Of a stretch of 29,626 bases of DNA, positions 15,042-23,399 are shown in pieces. The notes under the pieces were generated by a model. The model searched no databases and had not been told where the DNA came from. It worked only from the letters and a program-made list of their open reading frames with translations. A program made the position numbers and the translations under genes. Source of the DNA: an uncultured Bacilli bacterium (GTDB lineage Bacteria > Bacillota_I > Bacilli_A > RF39 > UBA660); the NCBI GenBank assembly GCA_934183185.1, contig CAKPSO010000020.1, positions 1-29,626 on the forward strand. Reading direction: 5' to 3'. The stretch's first letter is position 1; every line of letters starts with the position of its first letter.

Positions 15042-15911
15042 ATGGAAGAAAAAGAAATAAAAAATATTTTTGAAAAATTAGAAATAAATGTAAAGAAAAT
15101 TGCCTCAGCCAGTAATTCATTTAATTCTAATGTATATATAATTAATTCAGACAATGGAAAAAAATATGTATTAAAAATAAGCAATAATGAAAAGAAAAGA
15201 GAAGTTGAAAGCAGGTACATGACATATTTGTCTCAATATTTGCCAACTGCTAAGGTATTAGATAATGGATGTATTGATGATAAAAACTACATTGTTATGA
15301 CTTTTTTTGAAGGAGATAATAAATTTGATGAAGAAGCTAATTCTTTAACAGATAATCAACTAAAAAATATCGGAATAGTATTAGCAAAATTACACAACGC
15401 TCCATTAATTGATGAAAATAATGACTCTTGGATAAATTATCTAAATGATGGACTTGAAAAAACTCAAGAAGTTTTAAGCAATGTATTTGGAAAAGATAAT
15501 GAAATAATATATAACTATTTAAAAAATTATATAAATAATAAATTAAAAGATAATTATAAAAATTCTATTCTTCATATGGATTTTAGAATTGGAAATCTTA
15601 TGTTTAATATGGAAGAAGTAGGATTGATTGATATGGAAAGTATGAAAAATGGTGAATATGTATTTGATTTTGTTAAAACACATAGGGTTTTAACAGAAGA
15701 TAAATTTAATACATTATTATCAGGTTATAAGGAAATTAGAAAAATAGATGATAATTTCTTTGAAAGATTAGATTTTTATAGTTTATTTGATTCTTATACT
15801 TCATTGTGGTGGAGTGCTTCAAGAAACAAAACTGATAGTGATTTTTATAGAATGAATTATGCTATAGTAATGAAATATTTGGGTGTTTTGAATGAGAAAA
15901 GGGACGTTTAA
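15042..15911 (+). CDS. Aminoglycoside phosphotransferase/choline-kinase-like protein
   Basis: 289 aa kinase of the APH superfamily. SNSFNSNVYII is the ATP loop and KKYVLKIS the Lys region. NIGIVLAKLHNAPL is the typical helix, LHMDFRIGNLMF is the catalytic loop (His178, Asp180, Asn185), and VGLIDMES supplies the metal Asp. It likely phosphorylates a hydroxyl on a small metabolite. ATG follows GAGAGGTAAAA, two bases after the glycosyltransferase stop, and its end overlaps the next gene by 20 bases. With the kinase domain in the nucleotidyltransferase fusion, this is the second kinase fold in the operon. Confidence 0.86.
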   Translation: MEEKEIKNIFEKLEINVKKIASASNSFNSNVYIINSDNGKKYVLKISNNEKKREVESRYMTYLSQYLPTAKVLDNGCIDDKNYIVMTFFEGDNKFDEEANSLTDNQLKNIGIVLAKLHNAPLIDENNDSWINYLNDGLEKTQEVLSNVFGKDNEIIYNYLKNYINNKLKDNYKNSILHMDFRIGNLMFNMEEVGLIDMESMKNGEYVFDFVKTHRVLTEDKFNTLLSGYKEIRKIDDNFFERLDFYSLFDSYTSLWWSASRNKTDSDFYRMNYAIVMKYLGVLNEKRDV

Positions 15912-16641
15912 TAAAATAATAAGATTTGGTAACATAATTTTAAAACTATCTACTGAGCATACTAGTATAGCTAACGAAATGCTTAAATTAGATGCAAAAG
16001 ATATCAAGAAATATGAACAAGATATAAAAAATGTAGGTATTAACACATCAAAAGTTTATTTTTCTTGGTATCTAAATGAAAAAAATATAATTTTACAACA
16101 ATTTATTGATGGTAAAACTGTTCAAGAATATTTAGATTGTGAAGAGATATCATCTAAGGATAAATTGATACTTTTTAAAAGAATAGTTGAGATGTATAAA
16201 TTATCATTATCAAATGAAAATTTGTGTTTAGACTGGAATTTAAATAATTTCATTATTCAAAATAATGAAATATATTATGTTGATTATGTACCTGCTTTAT
16301 ATAAAGATAAAATAAAAAGTGTTAATTCTGATATGCTAAGGCAATATCAATTAAGTTTAATTGACAAGCAAATTCAATTATCAGGTATTGTTACTTATGC
16401 AATTGTCCCTTTTTTTGATATTCCAAAAAGGGAGCTATTTGAAATTTATTATTCAATGAAAAAAATAATTGAAACAATATTAAAAGTGGATATGGATTAT
16501 AAAATTAATACTGAACATGTGTACATAAAAAAGCTAATGATTTTGGAAAATTACTTAAATACAAATATGAGTAAACGAGATTTTTTAGACATGTATAATT
16601 CTATTTCAATGGTAAAAACTGCTTACCAAAAGGTGATTTAA
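15892..16641 (+). CDS. Divergent kinase-fold protein
   Basis: 249 aa. The kinase pattern is recognisable though degraded: IIRFGNIILKLS with Lys18, ILQQFIDGKTVQEYL as the hinge, LCLDWNLNNFII with Asp114 and Asn119 at catalytic-loop spacing, and IYYVDYVPALY with Asp131 in the DFG position. The HxD histidine is Leu112, so it may be a very divergent small-molecule kinase or a non-catalytic partner of the preceding kinase, whose 3' end it overlaps by 20 bases. No Gly-rich loop is obvious. A family name cannot be given with confidence. Confidence 0.7.
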   Translation: MRKGTFNKIIRFGNIILKLSTEHTSIANEMLKLDAKDIKKYEQDIKNVGINTSKVYFSWYLNEKNIILQQFIDGKTVQEYLDCEEISSKDKLILFKRIVEMYKLSLSNENLCLDWNLNNFIIQNNEIYYVDYVPALYKDKIKSVNSDMLRQYQLSLIDKQIQLSGIVTYAIVPFFDIPKRELFEIYYSMKKIIETILKVDMDYKINTEHVYIKKLMILENYLNTNMSKRDFLDMYNSISMVKTAYQKVI

Positions 16642-17120
16642 TGATTGACGATATTAAGATTAAATATAATAATCTAGATTTTTCCTGTAGAAGTTGTGCA
16701 ATTATAATAAACGAAAATAAAATATTGTTTCAAAAAAGAAGTGGTGATAAATATTGGGCATTACCAGGTGGAAAAATCAAATATGGTGAGTCAAGTTTTG
16801 ATGCTATAGTGCGTGAACTAAACGAAGAATTAGCAATTGATAATATTATTAATACTGAATTTGTGGATATGAATGAATATTTCTTTGAAATCAGTGATAT
16901 ATTATTTCATCAATTTATATTTACTTATATTGTATATTTGAATGATTATACAATAATTAATAAAAATATGCATGAAAAACTACTTGGTAACAATAATTTG
17001 ATATTTAAATGGCTTGATTTAAATAAAATTGATTGGGAACAAATTAAACCAAAATATTTAAAAGAACAAATATCAGGGGGGAAAGTAAAAAAATTAAGTA
17101 GAATAATCAGGGAGGTTTAG
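16641..17120 (+). CDS. Nudix hydrolase
   Basis: 159 aa. ILFQKRSGDKYWALPGGK leads into the Nudix box at residues 44-66: G-KIKYG-E-SSFDAIV-REL-NEEL, with the usual EETG replaced by EELA. The metal-binding Glu residues are kept. The ATG shares its first base with the end of the preceding stop codon, so it is tightly coupled. A Nudix enzyme next to a nucleotidyltransferase and kinases suggests cleavage of an activated nucleotide intermediate or housekeeping of a toxic by-product; this is inference. Confidence 0.87.
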   Translation: MIDDIKIKYNNLDFSCRSCAIIINENKILFQKRSGDKYWALPGGKIKYGESSFDAIVRELNEELAIDNIINTEFVDMNEYFFEISDILFHQFIFTYIVYLNDYTIINKNMHEKLLGNNNLIFKWLDLNKIDWEQIKPKYLKEQISGGKVKKLSRIIREV

Positions 17121-17123
17121 TAT

Positions 17124-18119
17124 ATGGAAATTTTAAGAGATGGATATCCTAGCATTATGAAAAATGAGATATCTCTTGCTGATTTGGATTCATATGATGA
17201 AGAAAAAATAAGGGAAGCTGAATATTTATTAAAGGATACAATTATTAGTTATCCTATAAGTACTATTGGTATGATTACAATACTAAGGAAAAAATATGAA
17301 AAGTCATTGATGAATACATATGAGAGTTTAAAAGATAATTTAGATTATGATATTGTTAGATATAATTGTTATTATCTTGCAAAGGTATTACATACAAGAT
17401 TAAAAAATATTAATATTAATTCATATTTTATGACACATAAAGCGCATTATTTTGCCTTAAGTAGTGGTGATGAAAAGATGAAGGAAGCACATATTTCATT
17501 AATATATCCAACAATTCATAATGATAAAGTTCTATATACAGTATTTGATCCTGGGTTAAAAATAGATGCTCCTATGTCTTTTTACAAAGATGAAGAAATG
17601 GATACAATTATTAAAGATCAATTAACTATTAATGTTAAAAAGACTGGTGATATTGATTATCCATATTTTGTTAATCTTGATGGCATAAATCCATATTCTT
17701 ATAATCTTAACGCACATAATGTGCGTCAAACATTTAATCCTAAGTATGAAACGGTTGAATTAGACAAATTAGCATATCCGATTAGTTATAGACTTTTAAC
17801 AGGTTATAAAGCTACAATATTTGCTAGAGAACATGAGAAAAGAGCATATATAACATTAAATCATTTATCAAAAACGTTGGAATTTTATGATGGATTGTAT
17901 GGAATTAAATATAGTTATACATTTTTGGAACTATCCAAAATTGATAAACAAGTAATCAAAAATCAATTAGAAAATGTTTGTTTAAAATTATCGCTAAATC
18001 TTGATGAAATGATAGAAGATATTTATTTTATGCTTGATGTAATTGAAGAATTTAATAATCAGTTGATGGATCAAGATGTAGTTAATGAATATAATAAAAT
18101 GATGGTGAAGAAAAAATAA
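17124..18119 (+). CDS. Uncharacterised protein with a Cys-His-Asp (transglutaminase/NAT-like) triad
   Basis: 331 aa, no recognised family. RYNCYYLAKVLHTRL (Cys82), KEAHISLIYPT (His123) and LYTVFDPGL (Asp142) follow the order and local form of papain-like transglutaminase or arylamine N-acetyltransferase folds. In those, Cys starts a helix, His lies in a strand and Asp follows 'vDPg'. Such proteins form or break amide or ester bonds by an acyl-enzyme. The C-terminal ~100 residues are mostly helical and Asn/Lys/Asp-rich. No signal peptide is present, so it would act in the cytoplasm. AGGGAGGTTTAGTAT precedes the ATG, and a HAD gene follows after one base. It could attach an acyl or amino group to the product of the operon. 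Confidence 0.6.
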   Translation: MEILRDGYPSIMKNEISLADLDSYDEEKIREAEYLLKDTIISYPISTIGMITILRKKYEKSLMNTYESLKDNLDYDIVRYNCYYLAKVLHTRLKNININSYFMTHKAHYFALSSGDEKMKEAHISLIYPTIHNDKVLYTVFDPGLKIDAPMSFYKDEEMDTIIKDQLTINVKKTGDIDYPYFVNLDGINPYSYNLNAHNVRQTFNPKYETVELDKLAYPISYRLLTGYKATIFAREHEKRAYITLNHLSKTLEFYDGLYGIKYSYTFLELSKIDKQVIKNQLENVCLKLSLNLDEMIEDIYFMLDVIEEFNNQLMDQDVVNEYNKMMVKKK

Positions 18120-18120
18120 T

Positions 18121-18903
18121 ATGAAAAAGATGTTTTGTATAGATATTGATGGAACTTTATTAAAATCAAATGGAACAATTAGTGATAATACTGTCAGTAT
18201 AATTAAAAAGTTGAAAGGGCAAGGACATGAAATAGTATTATGTTCGGCACGATCACGCAATGCTGCCATTGGTATTTGCAAACTAATTGATACGAGCAAA
18301 TATGTTATTTCTTCAAATGGCGCTGAGATATATGATTATCATAGTAGTAATATTATTAAAACTAATGCAATTGATAAAGCAACTTGTATTGATTTGTGGA
18401 ATATTTGCAATAGTAGTGGCTTTAAAATTTCATATGCTGTTAATGATATTGAATATGTTAATACACCGTTTTGGGAAGGCCAAATTACTATAGATGATAT
18501 TAATTGTATAGATTTAGAATTAGTTAAATCAATTATGATAGTCTTTGATAACTATGATGATGGTATAAGGTTATTTGAAAGAATTAAATCTAGTGATATT
18601 GTTAAGAGTTGCTGTAATAAGATTGAGAAAGATGATTGTGGTTATTGGTTTAATGTTCTGGACAAAAATACTTCAAAGGGATTAGCTGTTGAAGAGCTAT
18701 CAAATTTATTAAGTATTTCTAAAAATAATATAGTGTCATTTGGAAATGATTATAATGACATTTCAATGTTTAAAATTTCAGCTGAGGGTTGTGCTGTATC
18801 TAATTCTGATTTGAGTTTAAAGCAAATAGCTACTAAAATTATCTTATCTAATGATGAAGATGGAGTTGCAAATTATATTTTGGATAATTATTTAAATATG
18901 TAA
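18121..18903 (+). CDS. Cof-type HAD-IIB phosphatase
   Basis: 260 aa. MKKMFCIDIDGTLLKSNG is motif I (Asp8, Asp10) and VLCSARSRNAAIG is motif II. SSNGAEIYD marks the Cof cap entry, and DKNTSKGLAVEELSN is motif III with its lysine. IVSFGNDYNDISMFKIS is motif IV, where most Cof proteins have GDxxND; here it is GNDYND. The family dephosphorylates sugar phosphates, nucleotides or cofactors. It is the last gene of the operon, one base after the preceding stop. The next terminator on this strand lies ~245 bases downstream, beyond decayed sequence. Confidence 0.9.
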   Translation: MKKMFCIDIDGTLLKSNGTISDNTVSIIKKLKGQGHEIVLCSARSRNAAIGICKLIDTSKYVISSNGAEIYDYHSSNIIKTNAIDKATCIDLWNICNSSGFKISYAVNDIEYVNTPFWEGQITIDDINCIDLELVKSIMIVFDNYDDGIRLFERIKSSDIVKSCCNKIEKDDCGYWFNVLDKNTSKGLAVEELSNLLSISKNNIVSFGNDYNDISMFKISAEGCAVSNSDLSLKQIATKIILSNDEDGVANYILDNYLNM

Positions 18904-18958
18904 TACCTTTATATGCATTAAAATGTTAGGGTAACAATTTGCTGAAAATTAGATAATT

Positions 18959-19057
18959 GACTTTAGGCCATATTTTTATTCTGAATTACCTGAATATAGA
19001 GTATGTACATTGGAAGAAGAACAATCAGTTATTATAACAGAAGTTCTTTTTTTATGA
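18959..19057 (+). pseudogene. Short coding remnant of unknown origin
   Basis: A 32-codon frame reads PYFYSELPEYRVCTLEEEQ and continues SVIITEVLF before TGA. The acidic, structured composition looks like protein sequence rather than random AT-rich DNA, but there is no start codon or ribosome-binding site, and the frames around it are closed. The whole 18904-19147 stretch otherwise holds nothing I can identify. The parent family is not recognised. Confidence 0.3.
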
Positions 19058-19147
19058 TTTCCCGACATCCTGTTACAGCTATCAGCAATGAAATTTAATG
19101 TCAATAACTTTTGAAAATGTCTCAAAATAAATTAAACATAAGCGTTA

Positions 19148-19178
19148 AGCATATACATGGTTTGTATGTGCTTTTTTT
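19148..19178 (+). terminator. Rho-independent terminator
   Basis: AGCATATACA (19148-19157) pairs with TGTATGTGCT (19163-19172), with one G-T wobble and a 5-base loop, followed by T7. It is the first strong terminator after the nine-gene operon. Confidence 0.75.
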
Positions 19179-19206
19179 AATTGATTTTTAAAAGAAGCAG
19201 CTTTCT

Positions 19207-19452
19207 ATGGATGTAATAGTTAACAACGATAGAAATAATTTTAGAGAAAGTATTTTAATCAAAAATTTTGTCGTTAACAATCAAAAGTTTAAGTTGATTG
19301 ATGTTAGAAGTATGGTATCTCTTGGTAAGACTAGTGACCCAATAACAGAATTAACAGCTGAGTTACCTATTAAATTAATGTTTTTAGATTCTGTACTTAA
19401 AAATTATGAATCTGAAAAAGACAAACAAGAAGAAATTAATATTAAAATGTAA
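19207..19452 (+). CDS. Small hypothetical protein, 81 aa
   Basis: Not recognised. The frame begins MDVIVNNDRNNFRESILIKN and ends in a charged KDKQEEINIKM tail. No membrane segment or cysteine motif is seen. The ribosome-binding site is poor (AGAAGCAGC), and it lies between two terminators without a clear promoter, so it may be a remnant or a weakly expressed gene. Its own terminator 8 bases after the stop is the best argument that it is transcribed. Confidence 0.4.
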   Translation: MDVIVNNDRNNFRESILIKNFVVNNQKFKLIDVRSMVSLGKTSDPITELTAELPIKLMFLDSVLKNYESEKDKQEEINIKM

Positions 19453-19459
19453 TCATTAG

Positions 19460-19482
19460 GGTATACTTTTGTATATCTTTTT
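19460..19482 (+). terminator. Rho-independent terminator after the 81-aa gene
   Basis: GGTATAC (19460-19466) pairs with GTATATC (19471-19477) through a TTTT loop and is followed by T5. The stem is short and AT-rich. Confidence 0.55.
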
Positions 19483-19578
19483 GTTATTATAATTAATATA
19501 AATGTTATTTAAAGTAATAAATGATGAAAGTTTATTATCAATAGCAACAGATTAAAAAATATACAACAAATATTGAAA

Positions 19579-19607
19579 TTGACAAAAAGTAAGTTTTATG
19601 TTATAAT
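19579..19607 (+). promoter_or_regulatory. Near-consensus promoter of the CoA-ligase gene
   Basis: TTGACA (19579-19584), a 17-base spacer and TATAAT (19602-19607). This is the best match to the sigma-A consensus in the window. It decides the start of the downstream gene, because the in-frame upstream TTG at 19573 would lie ahead of the -35 box. Confidence 0.85.
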
Positions 19608-19653
19608 ACGCTCAATTTCAAGCGGTATTAGAAATAGAAAAAAGAGGGAAATT

Positions 19654-21450
19654 ATGAAAAATTTAAAAGTGAATGAACTTCAATATCCATCAATAGGACA
19701 ACCTTGGAAAAAATTATATAGGACCGAACCATTGAGGGAGTTTGACGTGAATCAAACATTCAATAATTTATTAGAAAATGCTAATTGCAAAAATTTACAT
19801 TATAATGCTATCAATTTTATGGGCATACAAGGAAATAGTTGGACTTATGGTGAATTATTCTCTTTAAGGGACCAACTGGTAGACTCGTTTAAAAGAGATG
19901 GTTTAAAAGAAGATGATACTGTATTAATAGCAACAGTAAGTGGTTTAGAGGAAGCATTATGTTTAGCGGCATTGGATAAGATAGGTGCTGTTTCTAAGTG
20001 GGTGGATATTACTTTTTCAGCCAAAGAATTAGAAGAAGCAATTAACAGTGATAATTGTAAATATGTAGTAGTATTTGCACCAGTTTTACCAGAACTTAAT
20101 AAAATTATTAATGATACTGATGTAAAAAGAGTACTTGTAGCTGATCCTGCCCAATATCTTAGACCATTTAAAATTGCAAGACACTCTATCTCTGGAATTA
20201 AAGAAATTATATCTTTAGCAAATGAGGGAAAAAATAATCCATTGCCACCTATACCAAATGATCCAAGATATATCAGATTTATTGATTATGTAAAAAAAGG
20301 AAGAAAAATAAAATTACCTTGCGCCGAATACGATAAAGATAGACCAGTGCTAAAAATTCAATCTAGTGGAACAACAGGTAAACCAAAAATTATAGTCCAT
20401 ACTGATTATACTATTAATAATTCTATTAACAAATTTACTTATACTGACCTTCCTTTATACCCTGGAGATGTTATGCTTAAAACTGCTCCTGCCTGGGTTG
20501 GATATGGTTTAATTAATACTTTAGGTGTAGGATTAGCATATGGCATGGAGGTTATGATGACTCCCTTACTTGGAGATGATATATTATTTAAATATAATCA
20601 AAAATATGATACCGTATTTGGAGTGCCGTTACATTATAGATATTTAGATGCTCATATTGACAAAATAAGTGATATGTCAAGGCCTAAAGCATTAATTAGT
20701 GGCGGTGATAAAATAGATAAAAGGGAAATTATTTCCTTTGAAAAAGAATTTTCTAGTTTGGGTTGTAAAGCTCCAATTATCAATGGTGCTGGTAGCAATG
20801 AAATACTTGGCGCTGGTTATGTAAATCCTGTTTTAGCTAATAAACCTGGAACTGTTGGAATTCCAATGTATAATGACGTTGTGTCTATTTTTGATCCAGA
20901 TACATTAGAGGAAAAAACATTTGGTGAGCAAGGCGAAATTTGTATTAAATCAGAAGCATCATTTTTATATTATGATAATGATGTTGAAAAAACCAATTCT
21001 GTTAAGAAATTACATCCGGATGGTGCTGTTTGGATTCATACAAATGATATAGGTTATATGGATAACGAAGGATATATATATTTATTAGGAAGATTAAGTA
21101 GGGTGATTACAATTGCTGGATTTAAAATTTCAGCGAGTCAAATTGAGGAAATTGCACAAAGTTATCCTGCTGTAAAAGAAGCTGTAGCAGTAGCAATTCC
21201 TGATGTGCAAAATGGTGAAGTTCCAATGTTGTATTTAACGCTAAAAGAACAATTTCGTTCTGAAGAAAATGCTGTTATTGAAACCATTAAAGATATGTGC
21301 CGAGCAAATTTGAAAGAACGAGCTGTTCCACAATATTTTCAAATAATTGATAAAATACCATATACAAGCAATAATAAACAAGATTATAAAAAACTTGAAA
21401 AAATGGGAAAAGAATATGTTTCCTCATTAAACAGCCAAATGATAAAATAA
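19654..21450 (+). CDS. AMP-dependent acyl/aryl-CoA synthetase-like ligase (ANL family)
   Basis: 598 aa from the ATG at 19654 (GAGGGAAATT upstream, ~40 bases after the transcription start). IQSSGTTGKPKIIVHTDY is the ATP/AMP loop (~235-250). INGAGSNEILGAGY and IHTNDIGYMDNEGYIYLLGR are the later adenylation motifs. ITIAGFKISASQIEEI is the hinge to the C-terminal lid, and TSNNKQDYKKL carries the catalytic Lys575. The family makes an acyl-adenylate and then a thioester. The long N-terminus and the form 'RPVLKIQSSGTTG...' recall the acetoacetyl/propionyl-CoA synthetase side, but the acid substrate is unknown. It is a single gene with its own promoter and terminator and no carrier protein nearby. 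Confidence 0.88.
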   Translation: MKNLKVNELQYPSIGQPWKKLYRTEPLREFDVNQTFNNLLENANCKNLHYNAINFMGIQGNSWTYGELFSLRDQLVDSFKRDGLKEDDTVLIATVSGLEEALCLAALDKIGAVSKWVDITFSAKELEEAINSDNCKYVVVFAPVLPELNKIINDTDVKRVLVADPAQYLRPFKIARHSISGIKEIISLANEGKNNPLPPIPNDPRYIRFIDYVKKGRKIKLPCAEYDKDRPVLKIQSSGTTGKPKIIVHTDYTINNSINKFTYTDLPLYPGDVMLKTAPAWVGYGLINTLGVGLAYGMEVMMTPLLGDDILFKYNQKYDTVFGVPLHYRYLDAHIDKISDMSRPKALISGGDKIDKREIISFEKEFSSLGCKAPIINGAGSNEILGAGYVNPVLANKPGTVGIPMYNDVVSIFDPDTLEEKTFGEQGEICIKSEASFLYYDNDVEKTNSVKKLHPDGAVWIHTNDIGYMDNEGYIYLLGRLSRVITIAGFKISASQIEEIAQSYPAVKEAVAVAIPDVQNGEVPMLYLTLKEQFRSEENAVIETIKDMCRANLKERAVPQYFQIIDKIPYTSNNKQDYKKLEKMGKEYVSSLNSQMIK

Positions 21451-21458
21451 TAAAAAAA

Positions 21459-21487
21459 CAATTTTGCAATATAAATTGCTTTTTTTA
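21459..21487 (+). terminator. Rho-independent terminator after the CoA-ligase gene
   Basis: GCAAT (21466-21470), loop ATAA and ATTGC (21475-21479), then a T-rich tract. An alternative stem CAATTT/AAATTG overlaps it. Confidence 0.65.
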
Positions 21488-21519
21488 TGTTATACTATAT
21501 ATAGTAGGTAGGTGTTGAC

Positions 21520-23334
21520 ATGAGTAGTACTGTTTTTTTATCATTAGGTTCCTTTTTTTATATAGTTTTAATTTCTATTGTTTATTTTGTAAAACCAAAG
21601 ATAAGAAACTTAGAAAATCAAGTATATAAAGGGCTTATTGCCGTTTCTTTATTATCTTTGATTTCAGAACTATCTTTAGTAGTAATTCCACATGATATTA
21701 GTTTTGGTATATACGATTTTATGCTGAAATTTTACTTAGCTTGTTGTTTTAGTTGGGTGACTATCTTCATGCTATATATTTATATTGTAGCAAAAAAGAA
21801 GCAAAAAGAAACAGATATTGTAGTTAAAAAAATAATACCATATATTATAATATATTTATTTTGTCTTACTTGTATTTTTTTATTACCAATTTATTTTCGA
21901 GATGATCCAAACATTAAATATTCTTATGGACCAAGTGTCAATTTTGTATTTTCTATAGTAGGAATCAGTTTGTTTATAACTATTGTTTTTTTACTTTTTA
22001 AGCATAAAAATTTGAAGGAAAAAGGTTATTATCCTATAATTTCTTTTGTTTTTGCATTCATATTAATTGTTGTAATCCAAAAAATCAATCCTTCTTTACT
22101 GTTGGTGAATAGTACTCTAAGTTTTATTACGGCTCTTATGTACTTTACCATAGAAAACCCTGATATGAAATTGATTGAACAGCTAAACATTGCTAAAAGT
22201 GAAGCAGAACATGCCAATAATGCTAAAAGTGAATTTTTAAGTAGTATGTCTCATGAAATAAGAACTCCACTTAATGCTATAGTAGGTTTTAGTCAAGCTT
22301 TATCAGAAGAAGAATTACCAGAACAGGCTAGAGAAGAAGTAAAAGATATTATGATGGCTAGTGATACACTTCTTGAAATAGTAAATGGAATACTTGATAT
22401 TAGTAAAATAGAAGCTAATAAACTAGAAATAGTTGATACTGAGTATCGTTTTCAAGATATATTAGATGAATTAATAGCACTAACTAAATCTAGACTTGGT
22501 GATAAACCTCTTGATTTTAGAGTTAGTATTGATCCATCTATTCCTAAATATCTTTATGGAGATAAGGTACGCATTAAACAAGTAATTCTTAATTTACTTA
22601 CCAATGCTTTAAAATATACTAAAGAAGGTTGGTTTGAATTAAAAGTTACTTCAATTAAAAAGAATGATGTTTGTAGACTAATAATATCAGTTCAAGATAC
22701 TGGTATTGGTATTAAAAAGGAGAGCATAGATAAATTATTTTCTAAGTTTGAAAGACTTGATATAGAGAAAAATAATACTATAGAAGGAACTGGTTTAGGG
22801 CTTGCTATTACTAAAAAATTACTAGAATTAATGGGTGGACAGATTGTAGTTCAAAGTGTATATGGAGAGGGCTCTAAATTTACAGTAGCTATAGATCAGA
22901 GAATAGTTACTAATCCTACTATTATTTCAGAAACTGTTACTCCCATTAATAGTGCACATTTAGATTTATCTAATAAAAAAATATTAGTAGTAGATGATAA
23001 TACAATTAATTTAAAAGTAGCTACACGACTATTAAAAGATTATTCTTGTATAATTGATACTGCTAATAGTGGCTTTGAATGTATTGATAAGATTAATGCA
23101 GGTAATAAGTATGATTTAATTTTAATGGATGATATGATGCCAAAAATGAGTGGAGTAGAAACATTTCATAAATTAATAGAGATTCCAGGTTTTAGTACTC
23201 CAACTATTGCTTTAACAGCTAATGCTATTTCTGGTATGAGGGAAAAATATTTACAGGAAGGATTTCAAGATTACTTAGCTAAACCTATAGATAAGATGGA
23301 ATTATATAGAATATTATCTAAGTTTTTACATTAA
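21520..23334 (+). CDS. Membrane hybrid sensor histidine kinase with C-terminal receiver domain
   Basis: 604 aa. Residues 1-212 contain about seven hydrophobic spans with short loops (near 5-25, 37-58, 70-92, 105-125, 140-160, 170-190, 193-210) and no large extracellular domain, so the signal may be in the membrane or a small ligand. HisKA follows with FLSSMSHEIRTPLNAIVGF, phospho-His245. The ATPase has NLLTNALKYT, VQDTGIGI and EGTGLGLAITKKL. A receiver domain (~488-604) has VVDDN, LILMDDMMP with Asp537, ALTANA and YLAKPID. A receiver on the kinase implies a His-Asp-His-Asp relay through an Hpt protein, and one is encoded just beyond obgE. The ATG has TAGGTAGGTG upstream. Confidence 0.93.
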   Translation: MSSTVFLSLGSFFYIVLISIVYFVKPKIRNLENQVYKGLIAVSLLSLISELSLVVIPHDISFGIYDFMLKFYLACCFSWVTIFMLYIYIVAKKKQKETDIVVKKIIPYIIIYLFCLTCIFLLPIYFRDDPNIKYSYGPSVNFVFSIVGISLFITIVFLLFKHKNLKEKGYYPIISFVFAFILIVVIQKINPSLLLVNSTLSFITALMYFTIENPDMKLIEQLNIAKSEAEHANNAKSEFLSSMSHEIRTPLNAIVGFSQALSEEELPEQAREEVKDIMMASDTLLEIVNGILDISKIEANKLEIVDTEYRFQDILDELIALTKSRLGDKPLDFRVSIDPSIPKYLYGDKVRIKQVILNLLTNALKYTKEGWFELKVTSIKKNDVCRLIISVQDTGIGIKKESIDKLFSKFERLDIEKNNTIEGTGLGLAITKKLLELMGGQIVVQSVYGEGSKFTVAIDQRIVTNPTIISETVTPINSAHLDLSNKKILVVDDNTINLKVATRLLKDYSCIIDTANSGFECIDKINAGNKYDLILMDDMMPKMSGVETFHKLIEIPGFSTPTIALTANAISGMREKYLQEGFQDYLAKPIDKMELYRILSKFLH

Positions 23335-23341
23335 ATTTTAT

Positions 23342-23363
23342 GAAGCGTTTTGCTTCTTTTTTT
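23342..23363 (+). terminator. Terminator after the sensor kinase, overlapping the obgE promoter
   Basis: GAAGC (23342-23346), loop GTTTT and GCTTC (23352-23356), then T7. Its 3' arm also supplies the -35 box of the next promoter. Confidence 0.7.
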
Positions 23364-23377
23364 CTTTATGATATAAT
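23350..23377 (+). promoter_or_regulatory. obgE promoter
   Basis: TTGCTT (23350-23355) and TATAAT (23372-23377) are spaced by 16 bases. The start would be near 23384, with GAGGAGGG soon after. Confidence 0.65.
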
Positions 23378-23399
23378 GTTTAATTGAGGAGGGATACTT

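Noticed and set aside
17994..18299. Minus-strand 101-codon frame with a hydrophobic centre.
   Set aside because: It is antisense to two well-supported coupled genes and lacks translation signals.
19573..19653. Upstream TTG extension of the CoA-ligase frame.
   Set aside because: It would overlap the near-consensus promoter; the ATG at 19654 has a good ribosome-binding site and matches the family's N-terminus better.
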